Positions 6,209-12,436 of a stretch of 12,488 nucleotides of DNA are shown here, piece after piece. Position 1 is the stretch's first letter. Each line of letters opens with the position of its first letter. The stretch is from JBAWAP01 sp049589355 (GTDB taxonomy: Bacteria > Chloroflexota > Anaerolineae > VGOG01). A model generated the notes under the pieces. It was not told the origin of the DNA and made no database searches. It was given only the letters and a program-made list of their open reading frames with translations. The translations under genes and the position numbers were made by a program. Location: positions 1 through 12,488 of the forward strand of contig JBAWAP010000044.1 in the NCBI GenBank assembly GCA_049589355.1, written 5' to 3'.

Positions 6209-7306
6209 TTAAATGCTAAATCTGAAATGAATGACATCACCATCCTGTACTATGTATTCCTTGCCCTCCAAACGCAAAAGGCCCCTCTGCTTGGCTGTAG
6301 CGAAGGAGCCGCTGGCCATTAGATCCTCGTAGGAAACAACCTCGGCGCGGATGAAGCCCCGCTCCATGTCGCTGTGGACCTTGCCAGCAGCCTGGGGGGC
6401 CAAGGTCCCCTTTAGAAGTGTCCAGGCTCGCACCTCTTTTCCTCCAGTAGTGGTGAAGAAAGTTATCAGACTCAGCAGGCGATAGCCAGCCTTGACCAGC
6501 TTTTGTAGCCCCGATTCACCCAAGCCGACCTCGGCACGATAGGCGGCTGCTTCTTCAGGGGGCCAGTCAGCTAATTCCATCTCCAATTGGGCGCAAATAG
6601 AGACCGCTTCTGCCCCTTCGACGGCCGCCACCTTGTCCACTGTCGCCGCTAACTCCCCTCCTCCGAGCAGATCCTCCTCCCCTACGTTGGTCACGTAGAG
6701 ACGGGGCTTGGCTGTCAAAAGATCTAACTCCCTCAGCATCTCCGCCTCTTTGTCCGTCACTGTGAGGTCACCGACCTTTTTCCCTGCCTCAAGGTGATGG
6801 CGCAACTCTTCCAAAAAATCCAGCTCGGCGGCGTAATCCTTTGGCCGTACCTTGGCTGCTGAGCGGACCTTCTCCAGTCGCCGCTCGACCGTGGCTAGGT
6901 CACTCAGGAGCAGCTCTAAGTCCACGACCTCGATATCGTCACGGGGGTCGAGTTCAGCCGTAACGTGGGTGATTTGGGGATCGCGAAAGCAGCGCACCAC
7001 CATGGCCACAGCGTCCACATTGCGAATATAGCCCAGGAACTGGTTGCCCAACCCCTCGCCTTGGCTAGCGCCTTTCACCAGTCCGGCGATGTCCACGAAT
7101 TCGATGGTGGTGGGGACGACGCGTTCCGGGTTCACCATGGCGGCGATGTCCCACAGCCGTTGATCGGGAACCTCGGCCACTCCTACGTTCTGCTCGATGG
7201 TGGTGAAGGGATAGCTGGCCACGGCGGCGTTGGCCTTGGTCAGGGCATTAAAAAGAGTAGACTTGCCCACGTTGGGCAGCCCCACGATACCGATTTGCAG
7301 ACTCAT
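6209..7306 (-). CDS. ychF: Redox-regulated ATPase YchF (OLA1/Obg-related)
   Basis: YchF is a ribosome-associated P-loop NTPase of the Obg group that prefers ATP. The P-loop GLPNVGKST spans residues 9-17. The switch motif is DIAGL (72-76), with the hydrophobic residue replacing the usual catalytic glutamine of GTPases. The NVGE (207-210) replaces the NKxD guanine-specificity motif, as expected for this family. A coiled helical region follows the NTPase core at about 125-195. The C-terminal TGS domain holds FFTTTGGKEVRAWTL, KVHSDMERGFIRAEV and GDVIHFRFSI. The 365 residues match the family. An unspecialised GGGGGTGAGAGG precedes the ATG. It is transcribed from a well-formed promoter divergent from the radical SAM gene. 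Confidence 0.96.
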   Translation of the reverse strand: MSLQIGIVGLPNVGKSTLFNALTKANAAVASYPFTTIEQNVGVAEVPDQRLWDIAAMVNPERVVPTTIEFVDIAGLVKGASQGEGLGNQFLGYIRNVDAVAMVVRCFRDPQITHVTAELDPRDDIEVVDLELLLSDLATVERRLEKVRSAAKVRPKDYAAELDFLEELRHHLEAGKKVGDLTVTDKEAEMLRELDLLTAKPRLYVTNVGEEDLLGGGELAATVDKVAAVEGAEAVSICAQLEMELADWPPEEAAAYRAEVGLGESGLQKLVKAGYRLLSLITFFTTTGGKEVRAWTLLKGTLAPQAAGKVHSDMERGFIRAEVVSYEDLMASGSFATAKQRGLLRLEGKEYIVQDGDVIHFRFSI

Positions 7307-7331
7307 CCTCTCACCCCCTCTTCGATAATCA

Positions 7332-7371
7332 GGAGTGCAGGCGCAAGCCTGCGGACTGGCATCTGCACTCC
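7332..7371 (-). repeat. Hairpin-forming sequence at the 5' end of the ychF mRNA
   Basis: A 9-bp stem GGAGTGCAG/CTGCACTCC spans the whole element. Inside it, an alternative 6-bp stem GCAGGC-GCAA-GCCTGC shares the GCAG with the outer stem, so the two folds exclude each other. It starts about 10 nt after the predicted ychF transcription start. It could be a stabilising 5' stem-loop or a dispersed repeat copy. Confidence 0.5.
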
Positions 7372-7388
7372 AGTAAGTCTTCCCACAT

Positions 7389-7417
7389 ATTATAGCATCG
7401 AATGCCTCCTATCGCAA
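7389..7417 (-). promoter_or_regulatory. ychF: Sigma-70-type promoter of ychF
   Basis: The complement strand has -35 TTGCGA (7417-7412), a 17-bp spacer and a consensus -10 TATAAT (7394-7389). The predicted start is near 7382, giving a leader of about 75 nt. It is back-to-back with the rightward promoter; the two -35 boxes are 13 bp apart. Confidence 0.75.
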
Positions 7418-7430
7418 CAATGAATATCGC

Positions 7431-7458
7431 TTGACAAGCGTCAGGTTTGCCGTATACT
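7431..7458 (+). promoter_or_regulatory. Sigma-70-type promoter of the radical SAM-pgeF-yggSTU cluster
   Basis: A consensus -35 TTGACA (7431-7436), a 16-bp spacer and TATACT (7453-7458). Transcription would start near 7465 and give a leader of roughly 125 nt before the TTG start at 7590. That leader holds a short reading frame and nested palindromes. Confidence 0.75.
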
Positions 7459-7490
7459 TACAAGACAGGGCTTGGGAAGGGAGATCTGGC

Positions 7491-7550
7491 TTGAAGTGGG
7501 GATTCATAGCTGACACGAGAGGTGCAGGAGGCCTCCTGCCGGGGTTTTAG
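7491..7550 (+). CDS. Possible 19-codon leader peptide, duplicated start of the radical SAM gene
   Basis: A TTG start with AGGGAG 7 nt upstream opens a frame of 19 codons ending in TAG (7548-7550). The first eight residues (LKWGFIAD, with the initiator read as Met) copy the N-terminus of the radical SAM protein (LKWELIAD). The rest, TRGAGGLLPGF, is encoded by the palindrome 7524-7539. It could be a translated leader, a relic of the original gene start, or a decoy start. No regulatory amino-acid run is present, so classic attenuation by codon starvation is not indicated. Translation is unproven. Confidence 0.35.
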   Translation: MKWGFIADTRGAGGLLPGF

Positions 7551-7581
7551 GGGTGTCCCCTAATTCCCCCCTCCAAGGAGG
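7524..7581 (+). promoter_or_regulatory. Nested palindromes in the leader, attenuator-like and covering the ribosome binding site
   Basis: A perfect palindrome GCAGGAGG/CCTCCTGC (7524-7539) is followed by CGGGGTTTT. Next is TTAGGGG-TGT-CCCCTAA (7547-7563), a 7-bp hairpin. Then CCTCC-AA-GGAGG (7570-7581) puts the Shine-Dalgarno of the radical SAM gene in a local stem. The GGAGG of that site could also pair with CCTCC at 7532-7536, so alternative folds exist. The pieces also resemble interspersed GGGGTTTxGGGG-TGT-CCCC repeats I recall from related genomes. Confidence 0.4.
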
Positions 7582-7589
7582 ACGGTGGT

Positions 7590-9230
7590 TTGAAGTGGGA
7601 GCTCATAGCTGACGCAAAGCGGATACTGAAGCGAGAGCAGGGGACAATCTACAAGGATTGGGGAGGCAAGCTGCCCATCGCACTGGCCTATCCTAATACC
7701 TACCAGGTGGGCATGTCCAACCTGGGCTTGCAGACGGTGTACCGTCACTTCAACCAACGGGCCGACGTGGTCTGCGAGCGGATTTTCTACGGGCAGGGAG
7801 CGGAGAGCAGGCCACTGATCTCGTTGGAATCGCAGCGGGACGTCAAGGATTTCGCGGTCTTGGCCTTTTCCATTTCCTTCGAGATGGACTATTTCAACGT
7901 GGTGGAGATGCTGCGCCAGGCGGACATCCCTCTACTGTCCGAGGAGCGAGCCGAGGGCTATCCCTTGCTTCTGGCCGGTGGCCCTGCCGTAACCGCCAAC
8001 CCCCAGCCCCTGGCTGCTATCTTCGATGCCTTCGCCATCGGCGAGGGAGAGGTCATAGTCCCTCCTTTGGTTGAGACCTTGCAAGCTCATGTCGGCGAAA
8101 GCCGAGATGAGCTCCTCTCAGCACTAGCACACATACCTGGCATCTACGTCCCCACCCAACCTCCAACTTCTAACCTCCAACTTCCAGTAAAACGCCAATG
8201 GGTACCTGACCTCGACGCCTACCCTACCACCTCCGTGGTCCTCACCCCCGACACGGAGTTCGGCGATATGTACTTGATAGAGATCGCCCGCGGCTGTGGG
8301 CGAGGCTGCCGCTTCTGCCTGGCTGGTTACACCTATCGTCCCGTGCGGGAACGGAGCCTGGCAGTCCTGCTGGAACAAGCTGAGGAGGGGTTGCACTATC
8401 GCGACAGGGTCGGACTGGTGAGTGCCGCCGTCTCCGACTACTCGCGCATCGAGGAGTTGGCCACGCGCCTGCGAGAAATGGGAGCCAAGCTCTCCGTCTC
8501 CTCCCTGCGGGTTGACCCATTGCCCGAGGCCCTGGTTCGTGCCCTGGCTGAGAGCGGAGTCCAAACCTTGACCATCGCCCCTGAGGCCGGATCTCAACGC
8601 CTGCGCACTTTGATCAACAAGAACGTGTCTGAAGATGACCTGATGCGAGCTGCGGACTTGGCTGTCCGTTACGACTTCGCACAGCTCAAGCTCTACTTCA
8701 TGCTTGGCCTACCTACTGAAAGCGACGAGGATGTCCAGGCTCTCATTGACGTGGTACTGGCGGTCCGGGAGCGCTTTCCGCGCCGGATCACAGTGAATAT
8801 CACCCCTTTCGTGCCCAAGGCGCACACTCCATTCCAGTGGGTAGCCATGGCTCCAGTCGAGGGCTTGAAAGAGGGATTGACCCACATCGAGCAGGCTCTG
8901 CGACCTAGAGGAATTGCTGTCAAAGCCGAGAGCCCTGCCTGGGCAGCGGTGCAGGGCGTTTTATCCCGGGGCGATAGTCGGGTAAGCCAGGCTCTGATCA
9001 GAGTGAAGAGGAGGTCTCTCGCAGCCTGGCAGCGAGTTCTAGGGGAATGTCAACTCGATGCTGTCGAATACCTCAGAGAACGCTCGTTGGATGAAACCTT
9101 GCCTTGGTCCGTGGTGGACAGCGGAGTCAGCCGTGATTACCTATGGCGGGAGATGAGGAGAGCGGTGAACTCTAAACTTCAAAGCTCAAAGCTCAAAATC
9201 CAAAATCCAAAGTTCAAAGACGAAGGGTAG
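7590..9230 (+). CDS. Uncharacterised radical SAM protein with B12-binding-like N-terminal region
   Basis: The 546-residue protein resembles the TIGR03960-type radical SAM family, whose reaction I do not know. Residues 29-160 form a Rossmann-like region of the kind that binds cobalamin (LAYPNTYQVGMSNLGLQTVYRHFN; LLLAGGPAVTANPQP; FDAFAIGEGE). The radical SAM core starts at about 225 and has the cluster-binding CxxxCxxC as C236, C240, C243 in EIARGCGRGCRFCLAGYTYRP. An SAM-binding GLPTESDED-type segment follows. The start is TTG with AAGGAGG 8 nt ahead. Residues 190-199 are encoded by a heptamer repeat, and the last 19 residues (SKLQSSKLKIQNPKFKDEG) by another, so both are probably non-ancestral. 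It leads the pgeF-yggS cluster, 8 bp ahead of pgeF. Confidence 0.88.
   Translation: MKWELIADAKRILKREQGTIYKDWGGKLPIALAYPNTYQVGMSNLGLQTVYRHFNQRADVVCERIFYGQGAESRPLISLESQRDVKDFAVLAFSISFEMDYFNVVEMLRQADIPLLSEERAEGYPLLLAGGPAVTANPQPLAAIFDAFAIGEGEVIVPPLVETLQAHVGESRDELLSALAHIPGIYVPTQPPTSNLQLPVKRQWVPDLDAYPTTSVVLTPDTEFGDMYLIEIARGCGRGCRFCLAGYTYRPVRERSLAVLLEQAEEGLHYRDRVGLVSAAVSDYSRIEELATRLREMGAKLSVSSLRVDPLPEALVRALAESGVQTLTIAPEAGSQRLRTLINKNVSEDDLMRAADLAVRYDFAQLKLYFMLGLPTESDEDVQALIDVVLAVRERFPRRITVNITPFVPKAHTPFQWVAMAPVEGLKEGLTHIEQALRPRGIAVKAESPAWAAVQGVLSRGDSRVSQALIRVKRRSLAAWQRVLGECQLDAVEYLRERSLDETLPWSVVDSGVSRDYLWREMRRAVNSKLQSSKLKIQNPKFKDEG
8158..8185 (+). repeat. Heptanucleotide tandem repeat inside the radical SAM gene
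   Basis: Four 7-bp units: AACCTCC, AACTTCT, AACCTCC, AACTTCC. Viewed as 14-bp units, the two copies differ at a single base. It encodes the PPTSNLQLP stretch between the N-terminal domain and the VPDLDAYPTTSVVLTPDTEF segment, a linker not expected to be conserved. Confidence 0.75.
9173..9221 (+). repeat. Heptanucleotide tandem repeat at the 3' end of the radical SAM gene
   Basis: Seven consecutive 7-bp units of the form CAAANNN: a leading TAAACTT, then CAAAGCT twice, CAAAATC twice, CAAAGTT and CAAAGAC. They encode the Lys/Ser/Gln-rich C-terminus and stop 6 bp before the TAG. Composition is AT-rich and unlike the surrounding gene, consistent with insertion of a repeat that moved the stop codon. 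Confidence 0.8.
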
Positions 9231-9238
9231 AGCGATCC

Positions 9239-10024
9239 TTGCCACGACAGCAGACCAATGGTCTGGTTTACTACTGTTTCGCGAATTTGGCCTCGTGCCA
9301 CAAAGTCTTCCATGGCGTATTCACGCGGCTGGGTGGGGTGAGCCCCTCCCCTTATGATTCCCTCAACGTGGGCCACTTCGTCGGCGATGACCGTGAAGCA
9401 GTAGAGGCCAACCACGACCTCATTTGCCAGGCCCTGGGCATCTCCCGAGGGGACATCACCGCCGCCCACCAGGTCCACGGGAGCCAGGTGGCCCTGGTGG
9501 GGCCTGAGGATCGTGGCCGAGTGCTCCCTGTCACCGACGCTTTGATCACCGACGCTTCCGGCGTAGCCCTCATGCTCCGCTTCGCCGATTGCCTGCCCGT
9601 TCTACTCTACGATCCCGTCCGGCGGGCCATTGGCCTGGCCCACGCCGGCTGGAAGGGTACCATCGGAGGGATTGCTGCGAAGACGGTCTCGGCTATGATG
9701 GAAGCCTACGGCAGTCGCCCCGGTGACATCATAGCTGGCCTCGGCCCCTGTATCGGGCCCTGTTGCTATCAGGTCGGGACCGAAGTGATCGAACTGGTGA
9801 AGGCAAATTTCAACCACTGGCAGGAGCTCCTTCACCCTCAGGGGGACGGCTCCCTGCACTTTGACCTTCGGGAGGCCAACCGGCGTCAGTTGGCCGAGCT
9901 GGGCGTCAAGGAGATCGAGATGATTCAACTCTGCACCGCCTGTCGCACCGACGAGTTCTTCTCTTACCGAGCGGCGGGAGGTCATACGGGATGTTTCGCA
10001 GTAGTACTGGGAATGCGAGGCTAA
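9239..10024 (+). CDS. pgeF: Peptidoglycan editing factor PgeF / YfiH laccase-domain protein
   Basis: Members of this family (COG1496) act as purine nucleoside-modifying enzymes or in peptidoglycan quality control. The zinc ligands are visible as H80 in QVHG, C118 in RFADCLPV and H135 in AHAGWKG; the 17-residue spacing of the last two equals that of E. coli YfiH. GPCIGPCCYQVG and CTACRTDEFFSYRA are further family motifs. The start is a TTG at 9239, 8 bp after the radical SAM stop; the upstream GAAGGG is rather distant, and no ATG or GTG is near. The 261 residues fit the family. It is followed 3 bp later by yggS, a very common pairing. Confidence 0.93.
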   Translation: MPRQQTNGLVYYCFANLASCHKVFHGVFTRLGGVSPSPYDSLNVGHFVGDDREAVEANHDLICQALGISRGDITAAHQVHGSQVALVGPEDRGRVLPVTDALITDASGVALMLRFADCLPVLLYDPVRRAIGLAHAGWKGTIGGIAAKTVSAMMEAYGSRPGDIIAGLGPCIGPCCYQVGTEVIELVKANFNHWQELLHPQGDGSLHFDLREANRRQLAELGVKEIEMIQLCTACRTDEFFSYRAAGGHTGCFAVVLGMRG

Positions 10025-10027
10025 GTT

Positions 10028-10834
10028 ATGGCTGACATCGAAGCCAATCTGCGGGATGTGCAACGGAGAATAGCCGAGGCGGCGGGTCGGGCGGGGCGCG
10101 ACCCGGCGGAGATCATTCTGGTGGCCGTGACCAAAATGTTTACCGTGAACCACATCCAGGCCGCCTACGAGCTGGGAGTGCGCCACTTCGGCGAAAACCG
10201 AGTGTACGAAGCGGCGGACAAGATCCCGATTGTTAACCAATGGCTTGAGGAGAAGCCCACCCTCTCGTCTATCACCTGGCACATGGTCGGCCACCTGCAA
10301 AGCCGCAAAGCCAAAGATGCCATCCAGTTGTTCGACATCGTCCATTCGGTAGATACTCTGAAGCTGGCCAAGCACCTGGATCGCGCCATCCCTCTTTCCC
10401 CCCCAACCCTTCGGCCTTGCTCAGGGCAGGCCTTGGGGGGGAGGAAGGGGGGGCGCGAGGGCAAGATTATGCCCATTTTTCTGGAGGCCAACGTCTCGGG
10501 CGAGGAGGGCAAATACGGGTTTGCCTTGAACCGATGGGGGGAGGATGAAAAGCAGCGGGAGCGCTTTTTCGCCATCGTGGAGGAGATACTGGCCCTGCCT
10601 CAGGTGGAGGTACAGGGCCTGATGACCGTGGCTCCCATCGTGACTGATCCTGAGGAGGTGCGACCCCACTTTGGGCGACTGCGGCGACTGCGTGATGCTC
10701 TGGCCGAGAGGCTCCCAGGAGAGTATTGGCGGCACCTTTCCATGGGCATGACCAACGACTTCGAGGTAGCCATCGAAGAGGGAGCTACCATAGTGCGCAT
10801 CGGCCGGGCTATCTTCGGCGAAAGGCGAGCGTGA
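10028..10834 (+). CDS. yggS: Pyridoxal phosphate homeostasis protein YggS (PLPBP)
   Basis: YggS binds PLP without known catalysis and keeps cellular vitamin B6 and amino-acid pools balanced. The fold-type III barrel is recognised from LVAVTK (PLP lysine K36, the same number as in E. coli), FGENRVYEA, WHMVGHLQSRKAK, HSVDTLKLA, LEANVSGEEGKYGF, GLMTVAP, LSMGMTNDFEVAIEEGATIVRIGRAIFG. At 268 residues it exceeds the usual 225-235. The surplus is a Gly/Pro/Arg-rich block at about 122-146 (PLSPPTLRPCSGQALGG...) between the SVD helix and the MPIFLEANVSGEE strand, encoded by a palindromic repeat. All catalytic-site motifs remain, so the protein is probably functional. Confidence 0.94.
   Translation: MADIEANLRDVQRRIAEAAGRAGRDPAEIILVAVTKMFTVNHIQAAYELGVRHFGENRVYEAADKIPIVNQWLEEKPTLSSITWHMVGHLQSRKAKDAIQLFDIVHSVDTLKLAKHLDRAIPLSPPTLRPCSGQALGGRKGGREGKIMPIFLEANVSGEEGKYGFALNRWGEDEKQRERFFAIVEEILALPQVEVQGLMTVAPIVTDPEEVRPHFGRLRRLRDALAERLPGEYWRHLSMGMTNDFEVAIEEGATIVRIGRAIFGERRA
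10398..10441. repeat. Palindromic repeat inserted in frame in yggS
   Basis: Nine-base arms CCCCCCCAA and TTGGGGGGG enclose 26 bp that include CTTCGGCCTTGCTCAG followed by GGCAGGCC. The inner part can fold again (GGCCT/AGGCC). It aligns with the intergenic copy at 4766-4788. Base composition (runs of seven C and seven G) departs sharply from the rest of yggS. Confidence 0.7.
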
Positions 10835-10845
10835 AACATGACCTC

Positions 10846-10876
10846 ACGTTTCACGTTTGACGTTTCACGTTTGACG
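10846..10876 (+). repeat. Heptanucleotide tandem repeat between yggS and yggT
   Basis: Units ACGTTTC, ACGTTTG, ACGTTTC, ACGTTTG, then ACG: two identical 14-bp copies. An inverted GTGAAAC lies at the yggS stop codon (10831-10837), so the element may begin there. No gene lies in 10835-10920; apart from this repeat it holds only the yggT ribosome binding site. Confidence 0.8.
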
Positions 10877-10920
10877 GCCCGACTGCGGTAGCAAGACACA
10901 TCTCTACACAGGAGGTCACA

Positions 10921-11181
10921 ATGGACTTGCTGATCTACTTCGTTGACGTTTTCTTCACCCTACTCAGTTTGGCCATCTTAGCCAGAGTGCTACTATCCTG
11001 GGTCAGGGTCAGCCCCTATCATCCTGCCGTAGACTTCCTCTATCGGATCACCGAGCCCATCCTGGCTCCTTTGCGCAGGGCCATCCCTCCCATCGGTATG
11101 GTTGACATCAGTCCCATCATCGCCATACTCCTCCTGCAGATCATCCAGCAGGTCTTGGTGGCCATCATACGCGGTTTCTGA
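10921..11181 (+). CDS. yggT: YggT family membrane protein
   Basis: An 86-residue integral membrane protein of the YGGT family, whose exact role is unsettled and which is often found next to yggS and cell-division genes. Two hydrophobic segments (about residues 3-26 and 60-83) flank the family signature RVLLSWVRVSPYHPAVDFLYRITEPILAPLRRAIPPIG, written here only to identify conserved SW, P and EP residues in order. AGGAGGT is ideally placed before the ATG. It lies 86 bp after yggS across a tandem repeat. Confidence 0.9.
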   Translation: MDLLIYFVDVFFTLLSLAILARVLLSWVRVSPYHPAVDFLYRITEPILAPLRRAIPPIGMVDISPIIAILLLQIIQQVLVAIIRGF

Positions 11182-11196
11182 AACGTGGGGGAGGAG

Positions 11197-11490
11197 ATGG
11201 GCCAGTTCAAGATAACCGAGGTCAAGGGCGGCGTGGTCTTCGCCGTGCGGGTTGTCCCTCGGGCCAGCAGGAACGAGATTGTCGGGTTTCACGGCGATGC
11301 CCTCAAGGTTCGACTCGCTGCTCCACCTGTTGAGGGGAGGGCCAACGAAGCCCTCATCGCTTTCCTGGCCCACCGGCTGGGCGTGCGTAGGAGGCAGGTG
11401 GAAATAATGGCAGGAGCCACCGCGCGCCGCAAGATGATCCATGTCATTGGTTTGTTAGCTCAGGAAGTGGAGGAACGATTGTTGGAATAA
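11197..11490 (+). CDS. yggU: DUF167 (YggU) family protein
   Basis: A small alpha/beta protein (97 residues) of unknown function that commonly accompanies yggT. Family features are VRVVPRASRNEIVG, LKVRLAAPPVEGRANEAL and VEIMAGATARRK. The ATG at 11197 directly follows GGGGGAGGAG, which serves as a close-spaced ribosome binding site. A GTG at 11185 in the same frame would add four residues but lacks an upstream site. It sits 15 bp after yggT and is the last gene of the rightward cluster. Confidence 0.88.
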   Translation: MGQFKITEVKGGVVFAVRVVPRASRNEIVGFHGDALKVRLAAPPVEGRANEALIAFLAHRLGVRRRQVEIMAGATARRKMIHVIGLLAQEVEERLLE

Positions 11491-11530
11491 GCAGGTTCAT
11501 TTCGTCTCCCGTAATTCATTGAGAGATCAG

Positions 11531-11562
11531 AAGGGGCTGGCTTTTATGTTGACCAGCCTCTT
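11531..11562. terminator. Probable bidirectional terminator between yggU and the EamA gene
   Basis: The 10-bp stem AAGGGGCTGG/CCAGCCTCTT (one G-T wobble) closes a 12-nt loop and is followed on + by TTGTCTCTT. It lies 40 bp after the yggU stop and 19 bp past the stop of the convergent transporter gene, a fitting site for ending both transcripts. Confidence 0.65.
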
Positions 11563-11581
11563 TGTCTCTTCCAGTTGGCCC

Positions 11582-12436
11582 CTAAGCTCTCACCATCAAC
11601 ACGCCCAGCAGGATCAGCACCAAGCTTCCCAGCACGGTCACATCCAGTTGCTCATTCAACACCAGCGCTCCCAACATCAGCCCGTTGATGGGAATGATGT
11701 ATGTCACCATCGTGACAAAGGTAGCGCTGGTCCTCTCGATGAGGGTGAAGTAAACGACATAGGCCACGACCGTCCCCAGGATGGTCAGTCCCAGCCAGCT
11801 CGCCAACACTGGCAGTGACGGCGAAAGGTCAAAGGGACGGTCTACCAGCAAACTAACAGGCAGTATAAAGAGCATACCCATCGTCAGTTGTCCGGTCGCT
11901 GAAACCAGCGGGCGTTGTCCCCTTAGCCGGCTGCGGGCATAGATGGCCGTCCCAGCGTAGCAGAGGGAAGAACCGACAATCGCCAACTGTCCCAGCAGGT
12001 TGGCTCGCAACCCCTGGCGCATGTCTGGCAGCATCAAGATCCCTACTCCCGCAAAGCCGATGACCACACCGATAATCTTGCCCATCGTGACTCGCTCGTC
12101 GTTGGTGAGGAACTGGGCCAGGATAACGGTGAAGATAGGCGTGGTTGCCTGCAACAGCGACGCCAACCCACTGGGGATGTATTGCTCACCCCAGGAGATG
12201 AGCGAGTAGGGCACCGCCATGCCCAGGAAACCCAGCACTGCGTAAGCGCCCCACATCCGCCGGCTGCAGGGCAAGGAGAGTCCTTGGGCACGTAGAATGC
12301 CCCACATGATGATCGTCGCCAGGGTCAGCCGCCCAACAACCAACGTCAGCACCGGCACCTCAGCAACGATGATCTTGATAAACAGATAGGAGGACCCCCA
12401 GATTGTGCCCAAAATCAGCAGCAGCAATAGATTCAT
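11582..12436 (-). CDS. EamA/DMT family transporter (drug/metabolite exporter type)
   Basis: A 284-residue inner-membrane protein with about ten hydrophobic segments in two tandem EamA repeats (roughly 1-135 and 148-284). Typical marks are GTIWGSSYLFIKI near the N-terminus, FLGMAVPYSLISWGEQYIPSG and LLQATTPIFTVILAQ ending repeat one, and YFTLIERTSATFVTMVTYIIPINGLMLGAL in repeat two, quoted as two adjacent conserved blocks. The substrate cannot be inferred: the family exports amino acids, metabolites and drugs. The ATG at 12436 has GAGG 8 nt upstream. The 52 bp beyond it to the window edge show no feature I can support. Confidence 0.9.
   Translation of the reverse strand: MNLLLLLILGTIWGSSYLFIKIIVAEVPVLTLVVGRLTLATIIMWGILRAQGLSLPCSRRMWGAYAVLGFLGMAVPYSLISWGEQYIPSGLASLLQATTPIFTVILAQFLTNDERVTMGKIIGVVIGFAGVGILMLPDMRQGLRANLLGQLAIVGSSLCYAGTAIYARSRLRGQRPLVSATGQLTMGMLFILPVSLLVDRPFDLSPSLPVLASWLGLTILGTVVAYVVYFTLIERTSATFVTMVTYIIPINGLMLGALVLNEQLDVTVLGSLVLILLGVLMVRA

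Larger units (their letters stand above)
7477..7613 (+). repeat. Duplicated translation-start region (direct repeat, 99 bp apart)
   Basis: Bases 7491-7514 and 7590-7613 match at 21 of 24 positions, both starting TTGAAGTGGG and ending TCATAGCTGAC. Similarity continues upstream through the ribosome binding sites (AAGGGAG at 7477, AAGGAGG at 7575). The offset of 99 is a multiple of three. Between the copies lie a palindrome and GC-rich hairpins that look like an inserted repeat. Confidence 0.8.

Noticed and set aside
7465..7589. Cobalamin riboswitch or T-box ahead of the radical SAM gene
   Set aside because: The leader is too short and lacks the conserved B12-box or T-box sequences.
9602..10375. 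Long antisense frame (257 codons) opposite pgeF and yggS
   Set aside because: It overlies two well-supported genes, shows no family resemblance and arises from codon bias of GC-rich genes.
8158..10876. Repeats considered as a CRISPR array or attachment sites
   Set aside because: Units are 7 bp, directly adjacent and without spacers; no cas genes or integrase are present.
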